From contig JBBSGB010000011.1 of assembly GCA_038254545.1 (NCBI GenBank), positions 1 through 64,000 of the forward strand: DNA of 64,000 nucleotides. The letters run 5' to 3'. This DNA is from CAHJXF01 sp038254545. GTDB taxonomy: Bacteria; Pseudomonadota; Gammaproteobacteria; Burkholderiales; Burkholderiaceae_D. Position 1 is the first letter of the stretch. Each line of letters starts with the position of its first letter. The position numbers and the translations under genes are program-made. The notes below the pieces were generated by a model. That model was not told where the DNA came from. It worked only from the letters and a program-made list of their open reading frames with translations, and searched no databases. Below, piece after piece: positions 58,492 through 64,000 of this stretch.

Positions 58492-59724
58492 TCAATGATC
58501 TGCTCTGAGCGCGAGCACCGCGTTCGTCCCGCCGAACGCAAACGAGTTCGTGAGCATGGTGCGCATCGCGATGCCCTCCCGCGCCGCGTTGGGCACGTAG
58601 TCGAGGTCGCATGCTGGGTCGGGTACCTGCAGGTGCATCGTCGGTAACGCGGTCGCATGCTGCATGGCCACAAGCGACAGCACGAGTTCGAGCGCACCTG
58701 CGGCGCCGAGCAGGTGGCCGTGCAATGCCTTGGTCGCGCTGATCGGAATATCGGACGCACGCGCGCCGAAGACAGCCTTGATCGCGGCCGTCTCGACGGT
58801 ATCGTTGGCCTGTGTGCCGGTGCCGTGCGCATTGATGGCGTCGACCTCCGATGCATCGATCGAGGCCGACTTCAAGGCCGCCTGCATCGCCGCGGCCTGC
58901 CCTTCCACGCTCGGGCGCGTGATGTGTCCGGCGTCCGTGACCAGGCCATAGCCGATCACTTCACCATGGATCGTCGCACCGCGTTCCATCGCCCGATCCC
59001 ATGGCTCGAGCACGACCATCGCGGCCCCTTCGCCGAGCACCATGCCGCTGCGGTCCAGCGCGAACGGCTTGCACGATGCGGATGGATCGTTCTCGTCGAT
59101 GCTGGCCAGCGTGTGCAGCGCTTCCCACGCCTTCAGCGATCCGAACGACAGCGGCGCTTCGGTACCGCCGGCGATGGCTACATCGAGCTCGCCTCGCACC
59201 AGCCGCAGCCACGCTTCACCGATCGAGACCGCCGATGAAGAGCATGCGGTCGAGTACGTCAGGTTCGGTCCGTGCAGCTCGTGATCGATCGCGATCCACG
59301 CGGCAGCCGCGTTGTGCATGCCCATCAGCACCGTGTACGGCTTGATGCGATCCGAGTGCTCGCCGTAGAGGATGCGATAGCCGTCATCGCTGGTGTGCGA
59401 CCCGCCCATGCCGGTGCCGACGAAGACGCCGACGCGGCTGCGGTCCGTGCGCTCGAGCGCTTCGCGCGCATCGGCGAACGCCCGCTTTGCGGCCACCAGC
59501 GCGAACTGGCTGAAGCGATCGAGCATGCGCAATTTCGGTGGCTCGAAATGTTCGGCCCCATCGAACGATGTCGTTGCCGCGAGCGGCGCGACGAGCCGAT
59601 GCGCGAAGGGAACGGCCAGCCTGTGGATCGCCGAGCGACCCGCGCGCGCGGCTTCGAACAGTTCGTTCGCGGTATGTCCCAGCGGAGATACGACGCCGAT
59701 GCCGGTGACTGCGATGCGTTTCAT
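58492..59724 (-). CDS. Beta-ketoacyl-ACP synthase II-like (FabF-type) ketosynthase
   Basis: Condensing enzyme, 410 aa. Catalytic Cys161 in STACSSSAVSIGEA, His300 in NAHGTGTQANDT, Lys332/His335 in TKALHGHLLGAAGALE, all intact. It elongates acyl chains on an ACP. The neighbouring dedicated ACP gene and the type III PKS operon suggest a pathway-specific enzyme rather than the housekeeping FabF. ATG at 59724 behind AAGGAGCC. A tandem repeat fills the gap to the ACP gene. Confidence 0.94.
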   Translation of the reverse strand: MKRIAVTGIGVVSPLGHTANELFEAARAGRSAIHRLAVPFAHRLVAPLAATTSFDGAEHFEPPKLRMLDRFSQFALVAAKRAFADAREALERTDRSRVGVFVGTGMGGSHTSDDGYRILYGEHSDRIKPYTVLMGMHNAAAAWIAIDHELHGPNLTYSTACSSSAVSIGEAWLRLVRGELDVAIAGGTEAPLSFGSLKAWEALHTLASIDENDPSASCKPFALDRSGMVLGEGAAMVVLEPWDRAMERGATIHGEVIGYGLVTDAGHITRPSVEGQAAAMQAALKSASIDASEVDAINAHGTGTQANDTVETAAIKAVFGARASDIPISATKALHGHLLGAAGALELVLSLVAMQHATALPTMHLQVPDPACDLDYVPNAAREGIAMRTMLTNSFAFGGTNAVLALRADH

Positions 59725-59737
59725 GGCTCCTTGATGG

Positions 59738-59802
59738 TTGAAGACGCGGGTTGAAGACGCGGGTTGAAGACGCGGGTCGAAGACGCGGGGTCGAAGACGC
59801 GG
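59738..59802. repeat. 13-bp tandem repeat upstream of the ketosynthase gene
   Basis: Five copies of TTGAAGACGCGGG or TCGAAGACGCGGG (one with an extra G), lying between the ACP stop and the ribosome site of the ketosynthase gene. Read from the minus strand the repeats end about 14 nt before the start codon. Slippage could change spacing or mRNA structure ahead of translation. Confidence 0.9.
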
Positions 59803-59819
59803 TCGAATGCGATGCCGCG

Positions 59820-60074
59820 CTACGCTGGTGCTTCGCCGTGCTGAGCGGCGACGAGCTGATCGATATAGCGCGCCACGTCGCCCACTGTCGCGAGCGGCAC
59901 CGCATCGGACGGCAATTTGATGTTGAACTCGTCCTCGATCGTGAACAGCAATTCGGCGACGCCGAGCGAATCGATGCCCAGGCCTCCGAGCGGCGCATCG
60001 AGCGTCAGCCGGTCGGCGTCGAGCTGGTAGTCCTTCACAAGAATCGCACGCAGCCTTTCGATACTCGTCGTCAT
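59820..60074 (-). CDS. Acyl carrier protein
   Basis: A dedicated acyl carrier protein, 84 aa. Phosphopantetheine site LGIDSLGVAELLF with Ser36, and TIEDEFNIKLPSDAVPLATV downstream as in ACPs. The start ATG overlaps the FAD-protein stop (ATGA). In the PKS operon it most likely carries the acyl starter or the ketosynthase product; it is distinct from a fab-cluster acpP, of which none is seen in the window. Confidence 0.93.
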   Translation of the reverse strand: MTTSIERLRAILVKDYQLDADRLTLDAPLGGLGIDSLGVAELLFTIEDEFNIKLPSDAVPLATVGDVARYIDQLVAAQHGEAPA

Positions 60075-61297
60075 GAAATGTCCTGTTGATTTGGCACGCA
60101 TCGTATCTTGCCGCTCCACGCAGCGGCGCGCGTGAGCAGCGCGGGCCAGCGCCCGACCAGGCCGAGCACCGGAGCAAACGCGGCGGGCCGCATCGCGATG
60201 TGTGCGAACGCCGAGGCCAGACGCAGGCGCGGAGCGAATTGCCGGCGCCAGTCGGCCATGTGACGCTGACGCACCGCACGTTGCCAGACGGGATCGGCCG
60301 CGACGGCATCGCGCGGGCGCGAAGCGACGAGGTGCGCGCACAAACACCACGCCGACTGGATCGCCATGCTCATCCCCTCGCCGATGATCGGATGCGCTTC
60401 GCCTGCGGCGTTGCCGATGCGAAACAATGCATCGTCGCCGTATAGTCGGATGCCCGGGTCCAGCGGTCCGGACGCGAGCCATAAGCCATCGCGTTCCGCA
60501 TCGGCCAGCGCCGCTCCGACGCCGCCGCACTCGCGCTTCAGCAAGGCCTCGACGACCTCGCCGGCGCGCGCACCCGGTGCTTCATCCCGGCACGCATCGA
60601 GCCGGTCCCTGCGCACGCAGCACGCCAGTGTCGTCACGTGCTGATCCGCAACCACCATGCCCCCATAGCCGCCTTGGAAAGCCAGCACGGCCAACAAGCC
60701 ATCGGCCAGCGCGGCACGTCGAAAGTTCGCCTTGAATGCGAAGAGATCGCCAGGATTGCGATCGCTGCGTCGCGTCTCGCGGTTCGCGGGCAATGGCTCC
60801 CACGAGCCGTTCGCTGCGATCACGAGCGATGCGCGCAAGCTCTTCTTCTCATCGAAATCGATCGCGCGGATTTCGCAACGATGCGCGCCGGCGGGCCCTG
60901 CTATCGACTGCACAGCCCACGGTTGCAGCACTACCGCGCCGGCGTTGCGGGCCGCATCGAGCAGCAACGTGTCGAGCGTCTCGCGGCCAAGCGCGCGACC
61001 CCAGCGATGCCGTGGACCCGGGGCGGCAGGCAGATCGGCGATGACGGTCCGCTCGCCGAACATCAACGCGACCTGGCGTTGTTCCGGTCCCGCCGTCGCC
61101 ATGAAGTCCGCTCCGATGCCAAGCGCCTCGAGCAGCGGCAGGTTGCTCGCTGCGATGCATTCGCCGCAGACCTTGCGGCGCGGGAAGCGCTGCTTCTCGA
61201 CTATGGCCACCGACCAGCCGGCGCGCGCGAGCAGGATGGCGGCGGTCGATCCGGCCGGACCGGCACCCACGATCACAACGTCGAATGTGTCATCCAT
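60071..61297 (-). CDS. FAD-dependent oxidoreductase/hydroxylase (geranylgeranyl-reductase-like)
   Basis: Flavoprotein of the PHBH/geranylgeranyl-reductase fold, 408 aa. Dinucleotide-binding GAGPAG (residues 11-16), the CGE motif (KVCGECI), and the second FAD motif FRIGNAAGEAHPIIGEGMS. Such enzymes hydroxylate or reduce polyketide and lipid substrates. Its start overlaps the methyltransferase stop by one base (TGATG), and its stop overlaps the ACP start by 4, so the chain is translationally coupled. In an srsABC-like pathway it would be the ring hydroxylase. Confidence 0.85.
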   Translation of the reverse strand: MDDTFDVVIVGAGPAGSTAAILLARAGWSVAIVEKQRFPRRKVCGECIAASNLPLLEALGIGADFMATAGPEQRQVALMFGERTVIADLPAAPGPRHRWGRALGRETLDTLLLDAARNAGAVVLQPWAVQSIAGPAGAHRCEIRAIDFDEKKSLRASLVIAANGSWEPLPANRETRRSDRNPGDLFAFKANFRRAALADGLLAVLAFQGGYGGMVVADQHVTTLACCVRRDRLDACRDEAPGARAGEVVEALLKRECGGVGAALADAERDGLWLASGPLDPGIRLYGDDALFRIGNAAGEAHPIIGEGMSMAIQSAWCLCAHLVASRPRDAVAADPVWQRAVRQRHMADWRRQFAPRLRLASAFAHIAMRPAAFAPVLGLVGRWPALLTRAAAWSGKIRCVPNQQDIS

Positions 61298-62055
61298 CAG
61301 TGCGTCCGTTCGCGCACAGCATCCAGCCGCTCCGCGCGAAAGCAGTGGCTGAAGAGGCCGGCCGAATATTCCGTCAGCTTCCAGCCGTTCGATTCGCGCG
61401 GCCACAAGGCGGTGAGTTCGTCGTCGCGAAAGCCCGCGTGCACGCTCAACACCGCGTCTTCGCGCGTCACCGCGTTCGCGCCGATGGCGCCGATCAGGTA
61501 GCTGCCGGCAAGCGGCAGCCACGCACGGCGCGGTTCGCAGGCGAAGAAGCAACGAGTCTGCGATGCGATGCTTGCCAGCAGCGTCGCGAGTTGCTTGACT
61601 TCGAAATGGTGAAGGAAGAGATTCGCCACGATCAGGTCCCAACTCGTGCGAGGTACGCCCTCGCGCGGCGCGTCTTCGGCACTTGCGATCCAGTCGACCA
61701 CGTCGACGATATGCGGGGTCGCGGTCCAACCTACCGCGGCGTAGCGCTCGATGGTCGCGAGCTCGACGAGGTTCTGGCGATCGAGCAGCGTCAACTCGAC
61801 AGGCGGCCATGCATCTTCGAGCGCGCGTGCAACGCCGAGCATGAGGCTGCCATCGCCCGCGCCGAGCTCGAGGATGCGCAGCGGCGCGCCTGTAGGAAGC
61901 AGCGTCGGCCAGTCGCGCAGCGCGCGCAGCACGATCGCACGCGTGCCCATCGCGCGATGGACGCGCTGCAGATCGCGACGCGAGCGGATCGCGGCTGGGT
62001 CGTCCTCGCGAAGGCCATCGAGCGTCTCGGCCGCCACGACCCTCGGCATCGTCAT
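61297..62055 (-). CDS. Class I SAM-dependent methyltransferase
   Basis: Methyltransferase of 252 aa. SAM-binding motif I RILELGAGDGSLMLGVARAL, then LTLLDRQNLVEL (motif II-like) and SWDLIVANLFLHHFEVKQLA (post-I/motif IV). ATG 62055 with AAGGA upstream; the in-frame codons before it run back into the PKS gene. It lies 49 nt after the type III PKS gene and would O- or C-methylate the polyketide. Membrane association is not indicated. Confidence 0.85.
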   Translation of the reverse strand: MTMPRVVAAETLDGLREDDPAAIRSRRDLQRVHRAMGTRAIVLRALRDWPTLLPTGAPLRILELGAGDGSLMLGVARALEDAWPPVELTLLDRQNLVELATIERYAAVGWTATPHIVDVVDWIASAEDAPREGVPRTSWDLIVANLFLHHFEVKQLATLLASIASQTRCFFACEPRRAWLPLAGSYLIGAIGANAVTREDAVLSVHAGFRDDELTALWPRESNGWKLTEYSAGLFSHCFRAERLDAVRERTH

Positions 62056-62104
62056 GAGCAATTCCTTCGCGCGAGAACGATGCCATGCGGAGAGACGCCC
62101 GGCA

Positions 62105-63163
62105 TCACTCGACCTTGAGCAAGGCGCCGTGACAACTGAAGCCCGCGCCGAATGCCGACAGCCACCACCAACCGCCCGGCGCCTCGTCGGCGATTGCGGC
62201 CTGCAGTACGAAATAGACGAACGCGCTCGACAGGTTGCCGTATTCGCGCAGCATCGCGGCGCTGTAACGAAAGTCCTCGGGTTCGAGATCGAAGCGGCGC
62301 TCGAGCGCGAGCAGCACGTCGCGCCCGCCCGCATGCATGATCCACGCGCTCACGTCGTCGGATGTGATGTGTGCCCGTTCCAGCATGGTGTCGAGCACGC
62401 GTCCCGCATAGTCCGCCGCGAGCGCGGGAACGGTGCGGGTGAGGATGTTGCGCAGCATGCCCTGGCGTTGCTCGAACATCAGCGCGTTGCGCTCGGCCGG
62501 CTCGATCAGCGAGGTGCTGCCCTGCCATTCGATGCGGCGGCCCGATGCGCGCGGCGCACGCGAAAGCACCGCGGCGCCGGCACCGTCGCCGAACAGGCAG
62601 GCGCTAATCAGCACGCCCGGGTCGTCGTCCAGATACATCGCGGCGCTGCTGACCTCGACGCAGACCGACAACACGTGCTCGCAGGAGCCCGATGCGAGCA
62701 GCGCGTTGCCGAGCTGAAGATTCGGGATGGCCGCCGCGCAGCCCTGGCCCACGAGGTCGAAAGCCTGCACGGAGGATCGAAGGCTTAGGCGCTCGACCAC
62801 GTGACCTGAGAGTCCCGGACACAGATAACCCGTGCAGGTGCTCACGATCACGGCGTCGATGTCGTGCGCCGCGAGACTCGCATCGGCGAGTGCGCGCGCA
62901 GCCGCCTCGGCTGCGAGCAACGGCGCATTTGCGAGAAAGCGCTGCGCTAGCGTATCCGGGTCGATGCTGAAGACCTCGGCGAGCGAAGCTAGCGAAAGCC
63001 TGCGCGCTTCGATGCCGTTGTCGCGTTGAAGAACGGTGCGGGCGATCAGGTGCGAGCGAGCGTCGAGGCGCGCGAACCATTCGGAATTCTGGAACGCCTC
63101 CAGGCATTCGCCCTTGGTGTAGCGCGTGGTGGGCGTGGCCGTTCCGATGCCGCGAAAGAACAT
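62105..63163 (-). CDS. Type III polyketide synthase
   Basis: Chalcone/stilbene-synthase-like homodimeric PKS, 352 aa. Catalytic triad visible: Cys142 in DLVGQGCAAAIPNL, His277 in WIMHAGGRDVL and Asn310 in REYGNLSSAFVYF, plus the FGDGAGAAVL loop and the C-terminal GFGPG-like AFGAGFS. It would extend an acyl-CoA or acyl-ACP starter with malonyl units to give pyrone, resorcinol or related products. First gene of the operon; a weak ribosome site lies before the ATG at 63163. Confidence 0.93.
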   Translation of the reverse strand: MFFRGIGTATPTTRYTKGECLEAFQNSEWFARLDARSHLIARTVLQRDNGIEARRLSLASLAEVFSIDPDTLAQRFLANAPLLAAEAAARALADASLAAHDIDAVIVSTCTGYLCPGLSGHVVERLSLRSSVQAFDLVGQGCAAAIPNLQLGNALLASGSCEHVLSVCVEVSSAAMYLDDDPGVLISACLFGDGAGAAVLSRAPRASGRRIEWQGSTSLIEPAERNALMFEQRQGMLRNILTRTVPALAADYAGRVLDTMLERAHITSDDVSAWIMHAGGRDVLLALERRFDLEPEDFRYSAAMLREYGNLSSAFVYFVLQAAIADEAPGGWWWLSAFGAGFSCHGALLKVE

Positions 63164-63238
63164 GGGTTACGCCTGAAGGAGGTCCGTAGCAGCGAACGTC
63201 CGGCGCGCCGCCCGAAGTTCATTGGCACCGAGGAATTC

Positions 63239-63340
63239 TGGCGTCCCCAGGGAAAGGCGAATCTAACCCCACCCCACGTGGGGTTAGATTGGCGTCCCCA
63301 GGGAAAGGCGAATCTAACCCCACCCCACGTGGGGTTAGAT
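63239..63340. repeat. Two 51-bp direct repeats duplicating the tRNA-Glu 3' end
   Basis: Units 63239-63289 and 63290-63340 are identical. Each starts with the same 14 bases as the adjacent tRNA-Glu 3' end read from the plus strand (TGGCGTCCCCAGGG, including CCA) and contains a perfect inverted repeat AATCTAACCCC/GGGGTTAGATT. Downstream of tRNA-Glu on its own strand they form two tandem hairpins that could terminate or process the transcript. The 14-bp tRNA tail thus occurs three times. Confidence 0.93.
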
Positions 63341-63416
63341 TGGCGTCCCCAGGGGGATTCGAACCCCCGTACCTACCGTGAAAGGGTAGTGTCCTAGGCC
63401 TCTAGACGATGGGGAC
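63341..63416 (-). tRNA. tRNA-Glu (TTC)
   Basis: Reverse complement GTCCCCA...GGGGACGCCA, 76 nt with encoded CCA. The anticodon loop is CTTTCAC between CTACC/GGTAG, giving TTC. It lies next to gltX, which charges it. Confidence 0.97.
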
Positions 63417-63436
63417 CGCGGATGCCGCTTCGATCT

Positions 63437-63512
<76 letters not shown>

Positions 63513-63603
63513 CGCGAAGGGCGCGATTATAAGCGAATTGGCTGGTCTCGCAAAAGCGGATAGCGCACGCGTTGTTCTGACGATGGAAAGCCGAAACGAG
63601 ACC

Positions 63604-64000
63604 TCACGCAGCCGCATCCGCCACGCCTCGCTTGATCGCACCGACCACGCGTTCCCTGCCGAAGAGTTCGAGCGTAGCATCGACCGAGGGTGTCTCGCGT
63701 TGTCCCGCTACCAAGACACGCAAGGGGATCGCCAGTTGCGGCATTTTCAACTGATGCTCGGCGAGCACGTTCTTCAGAAGCGCGCCGATTTCCGCGCGCG
63801 TCCACTCGATCCTCGCCGCACGATCCGCGAACGCGACGAGCGCGGGTACGACCGCCGCAGTCACCGTCTGTTGCTTCAACGCGGTATCGACCTGTATATC
63901 GCGGTAGAACAGCATCGCGGCATCGGCCAGTTGCACCAGCGTGTCGCAACGATCCTTCATCAACGCGATCACCGAGGCGAGATGCGCGAGGTCGTTCCTG
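63604..64000 (-). CDS. gltX: Glutamyl-tRNA synthetase, C-terminal part only
   Basis: The last ~131 residues of GltX; the rest lies beyond the right edge. The visible part is the C-terminal anticodon-binding domain, ending with LKNVLAEHQLKMPQLAIPLR, VLVAGQRETPSVDATLELFG and a short basic/Ala end. These match the family's C-terminus (the P/R-VLVTGQ region). The product charges tRNA-Glu, encoded 190 nt downstream. Catalytic motifs are outside the window. Confidence 0.93.
   Translation of the reverse strand, partial: RNDLAHLASVIALMKDRCDTLVQLADAAMLFYRDIQVDTALKQQTVTAAVVPALVAFADRAARIEWTRAEIGALLKNVLAEHQLKMPQLAIPLRVLVAGQRETPSVDATLELFGRERVVGAIKRGVADAAA

Noticed and set aside
63239..63340. Possible CRISPR array
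   Set aside because: Only two adjoining identical units with no unique spacers; the unit contains a tRNA tail and a hairpin.
63026..63397. Frame with repeated peptide (NLTPPHVGLDWRPQGK) near the tRNA-Glu
   Set aside because: The peptide repeat is just the translation of the 51-bp DNA repeats and the antisense tRNA; no start signal or family.

Overview
The window reads as a chromosome segment of a GC-rich (low-to-mid 60s percent GC by eye) betaproteobacterium, probably Burkholderiales-like. The basis is gene order and protein style, not a database match: pstSCAB-glmM-folP-ftsH-rlmE//yhbY-greA-carBA, addBA beside trxA-rho, rho-rpmE (type B L31), orn//M48-phhB-rsgA, and dnaX next to the 4.5S RNA gene. 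Genes are tightly packed, with many GTG/TTG starts and 1-8 nt start/stop overlaps.

Layout. (1) 1-4535: a tyrosine recombinase cut by the window edge runs into a tRNA-His/Arg/Pro cluster. Then come a decayed threonine dehydratase, katG, and a small gene remnant. This looks like an island edge plus scar tissue. (2) 4536-20048: high-affinity phosphate uptake (pstSCAB, with a clear Pho box before pstS), glmM, folP, ftsH, rlmE, yhbY, a DUF4149 membrane protein, greA, and carB/carA with an ORF6N-domain gene wedged between them. (3) 20289-27969: transaldolase, a NitT/TauT-type ABC transporter operon that includes a lipoprotein alpha/beta-hydrolase, an ECF sigma/anti-sigma pair, a MAPEG protein and an aldo/keto reductase. 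(4) 28018-38370: recR, prfC, an ABM-domain protein, fhs, a cupin protein, a PfpI/DJ-1 protein, a metallophosphoesterase, ybaB, dnaX and the 4.5S RNA. Three gene corpses (RidA, DUF899, NTF2-like) lie in the stretch that separates recR from ybaB-dnaX. (5) 38417-49166: addA/addB, trxA, rho with a C-rich rut-like leader, a GlcG/HbpS-family protein, an NAD-binding epimerase-like protein and L31. (6) 49247-56417: a GT39-like membrane protein, a MATE transporter, orn, an M48 protease, phhB, rsgA with an odd insertion, and a DUF2007 protein. (7) 56459-63163: a minus-strand operon of type III polyketide synthase, methyltransferase, FAD oxidoreductase, ACP, FabF-like ketosynthase and a secreted protein. 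(8) 63239-64000: a 51-bp duplication of the tRNA-Glu tail, tRNA-Glu, tRNA-Ala and the 3' end of gltX.

How the parts work together. Most of the window is housekeeping: phosphate, pyrimidine/arginine precursors, folate, DNA repair and replication, and transcription and translation quality control. The specialised piece is the polyketide/fatty-acid operon. Its core has the same enzyme logic as phenolic-lipid (srsABC-type) pathways but carries its own ACP and ketosynthase. A second theme is gene decay: at least four recognisable genes are broken or internally deleted, including both a threonine/serine dehydratase and a RidA-family protein, two activities that are biochemically linked.
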